Assembly: GCA_029979565.1 (NCBI GenBank)
Contig: JAPOHG010000018.1
Span: forward strand, 1 to 37,979
Length of the DNA stretch: 37,979 bases
Direction: 5' to 3'
Source of the DNA: a bacterium
Lineage (GTDB): Bacteria; Bacteroidota; Bacteroidia; Flavobacteriales_D; Sanyastnellaceae
Numbering within the stretch: position 1 is the first letter of the stretch; every line of letters starts with the position of its first letter. The notes beneath the pieces are model-generated. The model was not told the origin of the DNA. It made no database searches and saw nothing but the letters and a program-made list of their open reading frames with translations. Below, one piece after another: positions 25,712 through 34,065 of this stretch. The translations under genes were made by a program, and so were the position numbers.

Positions 25712-26539
25712 TTACGAGACAGCCTCAGCCTTTCCCTCCAAAATCGTATCGTAAAAATTGTTGATGTCGGTGACGTACCCTTCTTCTCCGTGGTACCCGA
25801 GAACAGGAACACCTGCGTTTTCAATGGCTTTTGCTGTCTCAGGAGCCAGGTCCTCCGAGCCGACGATCAATCCATCGGAATGCTGAATGGACAACGCATT
25901 CAAGGCATCAAATGTGGGTGTTGCGATGCACGAAATGGAATCGGTTGAAATACCGTCCTGCTGCATCTTATCGGCCATACGGCTGTCCAATGCTCCCTCA
26001 AAACCTTCGTCGTATATGCTGGTAATGACCTTGCTATCGGCAAAGTAGGGATCGCTGGCGAACAACTGCTTAAGGTATACCGGTACGGCAGATGTCATCC
26101 AGCCATTGCAGTGAATGATGTCTGGAGCCCAGCCCAGTTTCTTGACTGTTTCGAGGACACCGCGAGCAAAGAAAATCGTGCGCTCATCATTGTCTTCGAA
26201 CAGATTATCGTCCGCATCGTGCAAGACCGCCTTTCGCTTGAAATATTCGTCGTTGTCGATGAAGTAAACCTGCATGCGTGCGGTCGGAATCGACGCCACT
26301 TTGATGACGAGGGGGTGGTCAGTGTCGTCAATCAGCAAATTCATTCCTGATAGACGGATGACCTCGTGCAATTGATGCCGTCGCTCGTTAATTTTACCAA
26401 AACGGGGGGTGAAAACTCGAATCTCCCTTCCCTTTTCATGCGCAGCTTGCGGAAGGTTTCGACTCACGGAGCTCATCTGAGTTGCGGGCAAGAACGGTAC
26501 AATGTGTTGGGATATGTAGAGGATTCTTGCTTTCTCCAT
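25712..26539 (-). CDS. Stand-alone glycogen/starch-synthase N-terminal-domain protein (GT5-like)
   Basis: The 275-residue protein matches the N-terminal Rossmann half of GT5 glycogen synthases (ILYISQHIVPFLPATQMSSV, EIRVFTPRFG, PDIIHCNGWMTSAVPVYLK, GLIVGSEDLAP), but the C-terminal half of about 230 residues is missing. The ADP-glucose-binding KxGGL motif near the N-terminus is replaced by ATQMSSVSRN, so ordinary glycogen synthesis is unlikely. Proteins of this size are annotated as glycogen synthase beside panC in many Bacteroidota (from memory). It is the first gene of an operon with DUF4270 and glmS and is divergent from panC. A regulatory or sugar-sensing role is inference; a frameshifted second half is excluded because DUF4270 begins 17 bp later. 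Confidence 0.8.
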   Translation of the reverse strand: MEKARILYISQHIVPFLPATQMSSVSRNLPQAAHEKGREIRVFTPRFGKINERRHQLHEVIRLSGMNLLIDDTDHPLVIKVASIPTARMQVYFIDNDEYFKRKAVLHDADDNLFEDNDERTIFFARGVLETVKKLGWAPDIIHCNGWMTSAVPVYLKQLFASDPYFADSKVITSIYDEGFEGALDSRMADKMQQDGISTDSISCIATPTFDALNALSIQHSDGLIVGSEDLAPETAKAIENAGVPVLGYHGEEGYVTDINNFYDTILEGKAEAVS

Positions 26540-26573
26540 GGCAGCCTGTGAGTTGTTTGGTTCGAACGAAGTT

Positions 26574-26604
26574 CAAATGTACGTAATTTTCGCCTGAAAT
26601 CCAA
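26574..26604 (-). promoter_or_regulatory. Promoter of the GT5-like/DUF4270/glmS operon
   Basis: On the minus strand TTG (26602-26604) and TACATTTG (26574-26581) are spaced 20 nt apart, a clean -33/-7 pair. The box ends 34 nt before ATG 26539, so this transcript has a leader, unlike several others in the window. Confidence 0.6.
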
Positions 26605-26635
26605 GTAAAACCGGGTAAATCAAGGGGTTTAAGCC

Positions 26636-27490
26636 ATGAAGAGGGTCCAAACAATTGAGGCGTTGCAGAGCCACATTGAAGCGGCTAAAACGAAAGGGAG
26701 AAAAGTGGGGTTTGTGCCCACCATGGGCGCGTTGCATCCCGGCCATGCCTCGCTGATTGAGCGGGCACGGAATGCGTGTGAGGAAGTGGTGGTGAGTATT
26801 TTTGTCAATCCAACCCAATTCAACAACCGAAAAGATTTTAAGACTTACCCTTCGACATTAAAAGACGACTTGGATGTGGCCAGGAAGACGGGAGCCACAA
26901 CGGTTTTTACACCTACTGTTGACGAGCTATACGGGGGTGACCTCAAGGTGGGACCAGTGGATTACGGGCGGTTGACTTCGGCCTATGAAGGGCAAAAGCG
27001 CGCGGGACATTTTGACGGAGTTGTGGCAGTGGTGCGGAAATTGTTTTCAGCTGTCCGTCCGGATATGGCGTTTTTCGGCGAAAAGGACCTGCAGCAACTG
27101 GCGGTCATTCGTCAGCTTGTCCGATCGGAGTTCGATGGGCTTGAGGTCGTTGGCTGTCCATTGGTTCGTGAGCGTGACGGGCTTGCCATGAGCAGCCGAA
27201 ACGTTCGGTTGCTCGGTGAATCCCGGCAAGACGCCTTAAAGCTAAACCAGTGGCTCAACCGGATCAAAAGCACGGCGTGCAACGGTCGGGACGTGTCGGC
27301 CGTGCTTCAAGCCATTGAATCAGAAGCGGCATCGATGAAAGCAATCGAGCTGGAATACATCGATGTGGTTGACGCCAAGTCGTTCGAACCGCAGCACAAC
27401 GCATCTTCCCAGCAAGGGGCATTTGCCATTGTTGCCGCGCAAGTGGGGGGAGTTCGGTTGATTGACAATTGCTGCGTTGCCTGTTCGTAA
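26636..27490 (+). CDS. panC: Pantothenate synthetase
   Basis: The 284-residue cytoplasmic enzyme joins pantoate and beta-alanine with ATP to make pantothenate, the precursor of coenzyme A. Motifs are intact: VGFVPTMGALHPGHASLI (HxGH adenylate-binding), FVNPTQF, HFDGVVAVVRKLF, FFGEKDLQQLAVI and the MSSRN loop. Length is normal. It is divergent from the GT5-like gene (96 bp) and upstream of tatA (62 bp). panB and panD are not in the window. Confidence 0.95.
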   Translation: MKRVQTIEALQSHIEAAKTKGRKVGFVPTMGALHPGHASLIERARNACEEVVVSIFVNPTQFNNRKDFKTYPSTLKDDLDVARKTGATTVFTPTVDELYGGDLKVGPVDYGRLTSAYEGQKRAGHFDGVVAVVRKLFSAVRPDMAFFGEKDLQQLAVIRQLVRSEFDGLEVVGCPLVRERDGLAMSSRNVRLLGESRQDALKLNQWLNRIKSTACNGRDVSAVLQAIESEAASMKAIELEYIDVVDAKSFEPQHNASSQQGAFAIVAAQVGGVRLIDNCCVACS

Positions 27491-27552
27491 CCCCATTCAG
27501 TGCGTCGCGTGTGATTGGTATTTTCTTCAGACCTTAGTTAAAATTTTTGGCC

Positions 27553-27723
27553 ATGTTCAATGCAATGAATCCCGGTTCTATTCTGCTTATCGCCCTCGTG
27601 GTGCTATTGTTGTTCGGCGGAAAGAAAATTCCTGAATTGATGAAGGGACTTGGGCGGGGTGTGAAGGAATTCAAAGACGCCACCAACAACGACGAGAAGG
27701 AACAAGACGGTTCCGAAGGCTAA
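27553..27723 (+). CDS. tatA: Twin-arginine translocase subunit TatA
   Basis: A short gene of 56 codons. The N-terminal helix [21 protein letters not shown] with the FGGKKIPEL hinge, followed by an amphipathic helix ([14 protein letters not shown]) and an acidic Lys/Glu tail, is TatA. TatA oligomers form the pore of the Tat system in the inner membrane for export of folded proteins. It is on the short side (70-90 residues are common), but the functional parts are complete. Its TAA overlaps the ATG of the next gene (TAATG). AATTTTTG, a near -7 box, ends 3 nt before the start. tatC is not nearby. Confidence 0.9.
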   Translation: MFNAMNPGSILLIALVVLLLFGGKKIPELMKGLGRGVKEFKDATNNDEKEQDGSEG

Positions 27724-29000
27724 TGGTGCGACCGACAGCGCACCTCCTTGCATGGGCACTCAGCTTGTCCGTGAGCCTGGGATGGGGCCAAACACCGGCG
27801 GTTGAACAAGCGACACCCGTCGACTCGGTTCTAGGAGAAGCAGGGGAGCCTGTGCTTCTCGAACTTTCTTCAGCAGAATTGGCCTGGTTGGATTACTTGG
27901 GAGAGAACTGGTGTTTTTCTTCTGATACGAGCCTGCTGAACATCCACAATTTTGAAGAGGGCGAAACCCCGGCGCTGGATACCGCGGCCCTCCAAGCACG
28001 CTTGGGCTGGCTCGACAGCCGGTCGCCTCTGGACCTCGCCTGGAATCCGGTGGTTCATTCGCGCATCGCTTTTTACGCAAGCAAACGCAAGAAGCACTTG
28101 GGCACCATGCTCGGTCGGGCTCCCGGCTACTTTCCGCTTTTTGAAGAGACCCTCGATCGCCACGGCCTCCCTTTGGAACTGAAGTACCTCGCGGTGGTGG
28201 AGTCCGGCCTGAATCCAATGGCCCGTTCTCACGCCGGTGCCCGTGGCTTGTGGCAGTTTATGTATGCGACGGCCAAGTACCAAGGCTTGCGCATCGATTC
28301 GTACATCGACGAACGGCGGGACCCGGTGCGCAGCACGGAGGCGGCCTGCAAATACCTCAGTCGATTGTACTCCCTGTACGACGATTGGTACCTCGCATTA
28401 GCCGCGTACAATGCCGGTCCCGGCAACGTGAACCGTGCGATTCGCCGCAGCGGGGGCAAACGAAACTTCTGGGAGATCCGGTTTTTCCTGCCGCGCGAGA
28501 CGCGCAATTATGTACCGGCTTTCATGGCGGTGGCCTACCTGATGGAGTTCCCCGCTGAACACAACATTTTCCCCCGAGATGTGGCGCCGCCCTTTGCGTT
28601 TCTGGATACCGTGATGGTGGACGAGGTGATGCGCTTTGACCAAATTGCCCCGCTGTTGGACCTCGATGAATCGACGCTCGCGCGGCTGAACCCCATGTAC
28701 CGCATGGACATTGTTCCTGCCACAGAGGAACACTGGCCACTTGTGTTGCCCCAAATGGAGATCCCGGCTTTTCTGGCCTTTCAGGATAGCATGCGCCTGA
28801 TTGAGCCCGAACGTACACCGGAAATCGTATTCGTTCCTGAGCCGGTGACCTATCGCGTGAAAAGCGGCGACGTACTGGGAAAGATTGCGGATCGTTATGG
28901 AGTAAGCGTCCGCCAACTAAGAGAATGGAACGACCTCTCCGGTTCCATGATTCGAATCGGGCAAAAGTTGATCATCCATGCAGACCCTAGCAAGCTTTAA
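27723..29000 (+). CDS. MltD-like lytic transglycosylase with LysM domain
   Basis: The 425-residue exported protein begins with a signal peptide ([23 protein letters not shown]). A goose-type/SLT lytic transglycosylase domain follows, with catalytic Glu160 in YLAVVESGLNPMA, then GARGLWQFMYATAKYQGL, DPVRSTEAACKYLSRLY and ALAAYNAGPGNVNRAI. A LysM peptidoglycan-binding repeat is at about 375-420 (YRVKSGDVLGKIADRYGVS). It cleaves the glycan strand of peptidoglycan to leave 1,6-anhydroMurNAc. One LysM is present here; MltD of Escherichia coli has two. Its ATG overlaps the tatA stop and its 3' end overlaps the next gene by 23 bp. Confidence 0.93.
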   Translation: MVRPTAHLLAWALSLSVSLGWGQTPAVEQATPVDSVLGEAGEPVLLELSSAELAWLDYLGENWCFSSDTSLLNIHNFEEGETPALDTAALQARLGWLDSRSPLDLAWNPVVHSRIAFYASKRKKHLGTMLGRAPGYFPLFEETLDRHGLPLELKYLAVVESGLNPMARSHAGARGLWQFMYATAKYQGLRIDSYIDERRDPVRSTEAACKYLSRLYSLYDDWYLALAAYNAGPGNVNRAIRRSGGKRNFWEIRFFLPRETRNYVPAFMAVAYLMEFPAEHNIFPRDVAPPFAFLDTVMVDEVMRFDQIAPLLDLDESTLARLNPMYRMDIVPATEEHWPLVLPQMEIPAFLAFQDSMRLIEPERTPEIVFVPEPVTYRVKSGDVLGKIADRYGVSVRQLREWNDLSGSMIRIGQKLIIHADPSKL

Positions 29001-30030
29001 ATCCAGCGTTCTCTCCGTTTGCGTTTTGCTCGTGTCGTGCGGCAGCCAGGAGGGTGCGCGTTCGGCCTTAACGGGGAAAGTCGGCGCGGCAGGTGAAATT
29101 GTGGTGGTGTGCGATGAAGCAGTGTGGAGCGGAGCAGCGGGTGACACGCTTCGGGCAATTTTTGACCAGCCCTTTCCCGTGTTGCCGCAATACGAGCCGT
29201 GGTTCGACCTCGTGCACCTTGAGCCGGAATCGTTCGACCGGTTTTGGAAGCCGCACCGCAACATCATCGTCCTCGAGCTGGCGGATCGGGTGGACACCCA
29301 GACGCCAGAGGTCAAGATTTTCAAGGAAAAATACGCCCGCGAACAACTGTACGTTGTCGGCAAAGCCCGTTATGCTGCTGGCCTGGCAACGGCTTTGGAT
29401 GCGCGCGGGCCGGAGCTATTGAGTGCGTTTCATCGGATTGAGGTGGATCGTTACGCGGGGTTGATTGGCTTGAGCGAAAACGAGGTGATCCGCGATGAAT
29501 TGGGCCAACGGGCGGGGCTGCAACTTACGGTGCCGCGCGACGCTCGGTGGGCCAAAAAGTCGGATGACTTTCTGTGGATTGATCGCCAATTGACCCGAAT
29601 GAAAGGCGGGGACAACCACGACGTGCAGCAGGGTTTTTTCGTTTATCGGGAGCCGTACACAAGCGACGAGCAGTTTTCAATGCAAGCCCGGTTGAGCAAG
29701 CGGAACGAAGTGCTCAAAGACCACGTGCCCGGTCCGACGCCCCGCTCGTTCATGACAACGGAAATGCGGTACACCCCTTCGTACGAAGAAGTGGTATTCA
29801 ACAGCGGATTCGCCGCTGAATTACGTGGACTTTGGCGCATCGAAGGCGACTACATGGGCGGGCCGTTTTACAGCCTCACCGCCTACGATGAGCGCAGCGG
29901 AGAATTGGTGACGGTGGAGGGCTACGCTTACGCCCCCTTCTTCGACAAACGCGAATACATGCGCGAAGTGGAGGCCATCGTGCGTTCCCTCGTCTGGTAC
30001 GAAGCCCCAACGCCCACACCGACGCCATGA
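28978..30030 (+). CDS. DUF4837-family lipoprotein
   Basis: The 350-residue protein has a signal peptide ending at LVS-C and a mature part with the DUF4837 pattern (GEIVVVCDEAVWSG, LRAIFDQPFPVLPQYEPWFDLVHL, HRNIIVLEL, FLWIDRQLTR, LRGLWRIEGDYMGGPFYS). The family is widespread in Bacteroidota and its function is unknown. The gene starts inside the end of the transglycosylase gene (23-bp overlap) and its stop overlaps the next start by 4 bp, so translation is probably coupled. Its place next to tatA and a peptidoglycan lyase suggests an envelope role, which is inference. Confidence 0.85.
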   Translation: MQTLASFKSSVLSVCVLLVSCGSQEGARSALTGKVGAAGEIVVVCDEAVWSGAAGDTLRAIFDQPFPVLPQYEPWFDLVHLEPESFDRFWKPHRNIIVLELADRVDTQTPEVKIFKEKYAREQLYVVGKARYAAGLATALDARGPELLSAFHRIEVDRYAGLIGLSENEVIRDELGQRAGLQLTVPRDARWAKKSDDFLWIDRQLTRMKGGDNHDVQQGFFVYREPYTSDEQFSMQARLSKRNEVLKDHVPGPTPRSFMTTEMRYTPSYEEVVFNSGFAAELRGLWRIEGDYMGGPFYSLTAYDERSGELVTVEGYAYAPFFDKREYMREVEAIVRSLVWYEAPTPTPTP

Positions 30031-31043
30031 GGAATGCCGGGTTGTGGTTGATCGTATTGTCATGGGCGGCTGTCGGCTGCGCACCACAAAGCACGCCTGC
30101 GCAATGGGAGTTTGACTCCAGCATTCGCGCCCTGACTTTAGCGCCCAATGGCGACGTCTGGTGGGCGGGTTCGGCGGGGCTCGTGGGACATCATGTGAAC
30201 GGCTCATGGACTGTTGACACATTGCGAAGCCCCGACGGGGGTACGCCGGCTTTCCGTTCCATCGCGGTGACCGATGAGGCGGCTTTCGTTTTGAGCATCG
30301 CGTCGCCGGCGCTTCTCTACCGCAAACCGCACACCGATGACACCTGGAGCGTGGTGTACACCAACACGGATTCCCTGGCCTTTTTTGACAGCATGCACTT
30401 CTGGGATAACCGGGAGGGCATCGCCATGGGCGACCCGTTGGGAGATTGTTTGAGCGTCATCATCACCCGGGACGGAGGAACGACTTGGTCGGAGGTTTCC
30501 TGTAGGGATTTACCACCGGCGGAGGAAGCCGCATTTGCCGCTTCCAATGGCAATATCGCTTTGTTCGGGGATGAAGTGTGGATTGCGTCAGGCGGTGTGG
30601 CTTCACGGATTTTTCGCTCGTCGGACCGCGGCCGGACTTGGTCTGTCGTAGAGACGCCCATTGTGCAGGGAGGAGCCATGACGGGCCTATTCAGTGTGGC
30701 CCGTTGCGATGCTTCCAACGGCATGGGGTGGGGAGGAAATTGGGAGGCCATGGACGACAACGCTGCCAATAAAATCACTACAACGGATGGCGGCGCGATT
30801 TGGGAAGTGCTTACACCGGGTGCCGGCCCGGGCTACCGATCGTGCGTGCAGTACGTGCCGCACTCCGGCTGCCAATCCATCTGGGCTGTAGGCATTCCAG
30901 GGGTCAGCCGCTCGAGCGACGGCGGCGCTACCTGGACCACAGAAGCCGACAGCAGTTTTTACACGGTTCGATTCACCCAGGACGGACAAACCGCTTGGCT
31001 TGCGGGACGGGGCAAGGTGGCTCGACGCGCCGTCAATCCGTAA
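30027..31043 (+). CDS. BNR/YCF48-like beta-propeller lipoprotein
   Basis: The 338-residue protein has a lipoprotein signal peptide ending at AVG-C. Repeats of the Asp-box/BNR kind are visible (RDGGTTWSEV, SDRGRTWSVVE, TDGGAIWEV, SDGGATWTTE), building a beta-propeller like that of YCF48 and sialidase-fold proteins. There are no evident sialidase active-site residues, so a binding role is more likely than catalysis. It overlaps the preceding gene by ATGA and ends the tatA operon. Its TAA directly abuts the stop of the convergent M1 peptidase gene, with no base between. Confidence 0.85.
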   Translation: MRNAGLWLIVLSWAAVGCAPQSTPAQWEFDSSIRALTLAPNGDVWWAGSAGLVGHHVNGSWTVDTLRSPDGGTPAFRSIAVTDEAAFVLSIASPALLYRKPHTDDTWSVVYTNTDSLAFFDSMHFWDNREGIAMGDPLGDCLSVIITRDGGTTWSEVSCRDLPPAEEAAFAASNGNIALFGDEVWIASGGVASRIFRSSDRGRTWSVVETPIVQGGAMTGLFSVARCDASNGMGWGGNWEAMDDNAANKITTTDGGAIWEVLTPGAGPGYRSCVQYVPHSGCQSIWAVGIPGVSRSSDGGATWTTEADSSFYTVRFTQDGQTAWLAGRGKVARRAVNP

Positions 31044-33524
31044 TCACTTCACAACGACGGTCTGTCCCGGCTGGTTGTTCACGCCGATGACGTACGATCC
31101 TGCGCTCCAAGTAGAGGCGTCGAATTGCCATTGGGTCGTGCCCGCCGGAGGGCGCACCGATGCCGTCAATTGGCCGGCAGCATTCCACACGTTCAACCGG
31201 TGGATTTCGGTGATGCTGCGCACGGTGAGCTGTTCCAGAACGGGATTGGGCCATACGTTCGCGAGCGCTTCTGCTGGCTCGGGCTCGAGCCCAACGGAGA
31301 CGTCCCCTTTGGCAAAGGCGTATTGCCCTTTCTTCAAGTCCAACACCCGGAAGAGGCCGGCGCCGTTGGCAAGCGATCCCGGCTGCCATTCGTAGGATTC
31401 ACATTCCTGCCAAGGCTCACTGGAATCGGGGCGCCAGGCGAGAAAACCATTGGCCTCAGTGCCTCCGTAGAGTTCATAATCCAACGCGTCGGCATCGTTA
31501 CCGTAGTACTGCAACCGCGCATCGAGGTGGGTGCCTTCGGGCCAAATGCCGTCGACGACCCAAAAGTGGGTGGTGCTTAGCTCGTCCACGTACGGCGCGA
31601 CGGGCCCTTGGTCGGGCGACGCCCAATGGTGCTCCACCCGCACCAGTGCGGAGTCCCCTTCCGGCATCGCATCGCATCCCACCCGCATTTGCACCCAGGG
31701 CAGGTTTTGGATGCCCTCGGTGTCGTCTATTGTGTACATGAAGTCCATGCGGCCTTGGTTCAGGCGCCCGTTCGGGTTGAGCGCGATGAGCGCCGGTTGT
31801 TCGATGCCGGGGTGGTCAATCACGACCTCATCGTACTGGCCACTGGCAACGATTTCGGTGTCGTAGCGGCTCCAGTCGGCGTCCCATACGGCCACATCCA
31901 ACGGCTCCGACATGTGGTAGTTATCGCAGGCGCGGAGTTTTTGCTGCAAGTGCAGCGTGGACTGCTGCGCGCCTGCTGTCACGGCGGAGTCCAGGACCCA
32001 GGTGGAGAACCCCGGCTGCAGCACTTGGGCTTCAAACCACGGCGTCATGTCCACACCGGTGACCTCCTCCAAGGTTACCTCGAACTGAGCAGCGTCCATG
32101 AAGCTGTCGTACAATTCGGCCAACACAGACTGCATCCCCGATCGGAACAGTTCATCCCCGAGGTAGGCCCGCAGGTTGTGTACGATGGATGCGCCTTTGT
32201 AGTAGGTGTGGCGGCCGTAGATTTCTTCGTCGGGCATGGGTGACAGCGGGTGGAACCCGTTGTCTTGGATGTGGCATTCTTCGAGGACGAACAACTGGTT
32301 GTCCTTGACCACATCGATGAAGGCTTCTTCGCCGTCTTTCCACTCCACAAACAGATGCGAGCTGTATTCCGCAGGCCCTTCCTTGAGCCACATGTGGTTG
32401 TGGATGCGCGGTGCAACGATGTCGCCCCACCAATGGTGTCCGAGTTCGTGGCTGAACAGGTCGCCGTTGGCCACCAGCCCTTCACCCACCATGAATTGCG
32501 GGTAAGCGATGTTGGTGGGGATTTCGAGGGCGCCGTCGGTGGTCAACACGTACCCGACGCGTTCCCATGCGTACGGTCCCCACCAGTATTCCAATGCGTC
32601 AATGGCAAAACCCAATTCTTGGAATTTGGTGACCATAGGCCCGATGTGTTCGGGCTTGCCCGTAAGGCGCACGGGCACATCCCCGTACGCGCCGGTATGC
32701 ACGTAATTCGAGTCCACATACGGTGCCACTGCGATGGCGGATTGGTGGGTTGTGATCGGATGGGTCAGCTCGAAGCTGCGCTGAATGGTGTCGCCTGCCA
32801 ACACCTGCTCACCGATGAGGTGGCCTTGGCAATGGGCGGTACGCCCGCCGGCACTGGTGACGTGGTAGGTGTAGGTGGCGCGCTCGACGAAGTTGTCAAA
32901 GCACGGGTACCACACCTTGCCAAAGTTGGGCGGGATGGTGGTCAACCCGATGCCCAAGTTGTAGATGTAGTCGCTCACGAAATAAAACCCGCCCCAGTAC
33001 GGATCCTGGTAGGGTGAGCCTTGGTACCACACATCGATGGCGTAGACTTGGCCGGTCGCCCAGCCGCCTTCCGGCGCATCGATGTGCACCTCTGATTCTC
33101 CTTGATCAAAAGCGACTGCGACCCCATCGATGTGGATGCTATCTACGGTCAATTCCACCAAGTCAAACCACAGGTCCGTGGCCCCTGCATCAACCACTTC
33201 CAGCGCAATGGCCGCGTGGGCATCGAGGAGCTGGTAGCTGTAATTCGTGACATCCAGCGTCAATTCGTAGGTGTGCACATCAAACGAATCGCTGCGTGCG
33301 ATGGAGGGTTCCATGTCGTAGTTCATCATCCACCGAGGTGCTGGCGTGGGTTCGATGTCTAGGCGCTCGTCTGCTTGGTGGCGGTAGTGGTGGCACTGCA
33401 CCGGGTTGAACACACGCGGCGTGCGCAAGGGCCGTTGGTCGGATTCTTGGGACAGGGCGGGCAGGGCTAACAAAAGGGCCAAGGCGCCCAGCCCAACGAT
33501 TCGCATAAGATGTGAAAGATGCAT
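31044..33524 (-). CDS. Secreted M1-family metallopeptidase with T9SS sorting tail
   Basis: The 826-residue protein has a signal peptide (about MRIVGLGALALLLALPALS), an N-terminal beta-domain, and an M1 catalytic domain. The zinc motif is H359-E-L-G-H363 with the third ligand E382 in WLKEGPAEY, exactly 18 residues later. The exopeptidase motif GAMEN is replaced by GALEI (331-335). The C-terminal region (about 755-826), with NVWPNPVLEQLTV and GSYVIGVNNQPG-TVVVK, is a type A sorting domain for type IX secretion. It is therefore expected at the cell surface or outside, cleaving peptides. Start may be 33524 or the in-frame ATG at 33506. It is divergent from the FKBP gene by only 35 bp. Confidence 0.92.
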   Translation of the reverse strand: MHLSHLMRIVGLGALALLLALPALSQESDQRPLRTPRVFNPVQCHHYRHQADERLDIEPTPAPRWMMNYDMEPSIARSDSFDVHTYELTLDVTNYSYQLLDAHAAIALEVVDAGATDLWFDLVELTVDSIHIDGVAVAFDQGESEVHIDAPEGGWATGQVYAIDVWYQGSPYQDPYWGGFYFVSDYIYNLGIGLTTIPPNFGKVWYPCFDNFVERATYTYHVTSAGGRTAHCQGHLIGEQVLAGDTIQRSFELTHPITTHQSAIAVAPYVDSNYVHTGAYGDVPVRLTGKPEHIGPMVTKFQELGFAIDALEYWWGPYAWERVGYVLTTDGALEIPTNIAYPQFMVGEGLVANGDLFSHELGHHWWGDIVAPRIHNHMWLKEGPAEYSSHLFVEWKDGEEAFIDVVKDNQLFVLEECHIQDNGFHPLSPMPDEEIYGRHTYYKGASIVHNLRAYLGDELFRSGMQSVLAELYDSFMDAAQFEVTLEEVTGVDMTPWFEAQVLQPGFSTWVLDSAVTAGAQQSTLHLQQKLRACDNYHMSEPLDVAVWDADWSRYDTEIVASGQYDEVVIDHPGIEQPALIALNPNGRLNQGRMDFMYTIDDTEGIQNLPWVQMRVGCDAMPEGDSALVRVEHHWASPDQGPVAPYVDELSTTHFWVVDGIWPEGTHLDARLQYYGNDADALDYELYGGTEANGFLAWRPDSSEPWQECESYEWQPGSLANGAGLFRVLDLKKGQYAFAKGDVSVGLEPEPAEALANVWPNPVLEQLTVRSITEIHRLNVWNAAGQLTASVRPPAGTTQWQFDASTWSAGSYVIGVNNQPGQTVVVK

Positions 33525-33547
33525 GTGGCCAATTTACATCAACCGCC

Positions 33548-33555
33548 TACTTTCG
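33548..33555 (+). promoter_or_regulatory. -7 box (TACTTTCG) 4 nt before the FKBP ATG
   Basis: One change from TAnnTTTG, with only TGGC between the box and ATG 33560. It sits in the 35-bp gap to the divergent M1 peptidase gene. Confidence 0.4.
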
Positions 33556-33559
33556 TGGC

Positions 33560-34033
33560 ATGAACAACGCATCCATTGCCCCCGGGAAATTCATCGAAGT
33601 CAGCTACATCCTTCGCGAGGCCAACAGCGAGGCAGAGGAGCTGGAAATTTGCCCGGCAGACGAACCGTTCGGGTTCATGGCAGGGGAAGAACAGGTGCTC
33701 CCGGCGTTTGAAGCGGCTTTGATTGGCCTGAAGCCGGGCGACTCGTTTGATTTCAAGATTTCGGTTGAAGACGCGTACGGCGAAGAGGACGAAGAGGCCT
33801 ACGTCGAAGTGCCCAAATCCGCTTTCATCGTGGACGGTGAATTGGACGAAAGCGTGCTGGAAATGGGAGAGGTTGTGCCCATGCAAACGGAAGACGGCGA
33901 CGAAGTCATCGGTGTGGTGGCGGAGGTTCGACTCAATTCCGTTGTGGTGGATTTTAACCACCCCTTTGCAGGCTTGGAATTGCATTTTGTCGGTGAGGTG
34001 TTGCGGGTTCTGGACGCGCCTCCAGCCCGTTGA
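33560..34033 (+). CDS. SlyD-like FKBP-type peptidyl-prolyl isomerase
   Basis: The 157-residue protein has the SlyD arrangement: FKBP strands at both ends (FIEVSYILREA; ALIGLKPGDSFDFKISVEDAYGE; HPFAGLELHFVGEVLRV) and a chaperone insert-in-flap region in the middle (AYVEVPKSAFIVDGE to VVPMQTEDGDEVIGVVAEV). It should speed up proline isomerisation and act as a folding helper in the cytoplasm. The His/Cys-rich metal-binding tail of Escherichia coli SlyD is absent. It is strongly acidic. ATG 33560 is chosen over upstream 33512, because the latter lies inside the divergent gene and the promoter box falls between. Confidence 0.9.
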   Translation: MNNASIAPGKFIEVSYILREANSEAEELEICPADEPFGFMAGEEQVLPAFEAALIGLKPGDSFDFKISVEDAYGEEDEEAYVEVPKSAFIVDGELDESVLEMGEVVPMQTEDGDEVIGVVAEVRLNSVVVDFNHPFAGLELHFVGEVLRVLDAPPAR

Positions 34034-34061
34034 TTGGCAAAAAGATTCGGCGGTACCTTTG
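34030..34061 (+). promoter_or_regulatory. Promoter with -7 box (TACCTTTG) 4 nt before thiL
   Basis: TACCTTTG at 34054-34061 is an exact match and is followed by AGGC and ATG 34066. TTG at 34034-34036 (17 nt spacing) or 34030-34032 (21 nt) can serve as the -33 element. Confidence 0.55.
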
Positions 34062-34065
34062 AGGC

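Noticed and set aside
32250..33017. Long plus-strand open frame opposite the M1 peptidase gene (255 codons)
   Set aside because: It mirrors a strongly supported coding sequence, has no recognisable domain and reflects codon bias on the opposite strand. The same holds for 23132-23812 opposite glmS and 14323-14970 opposite the SusC gene.
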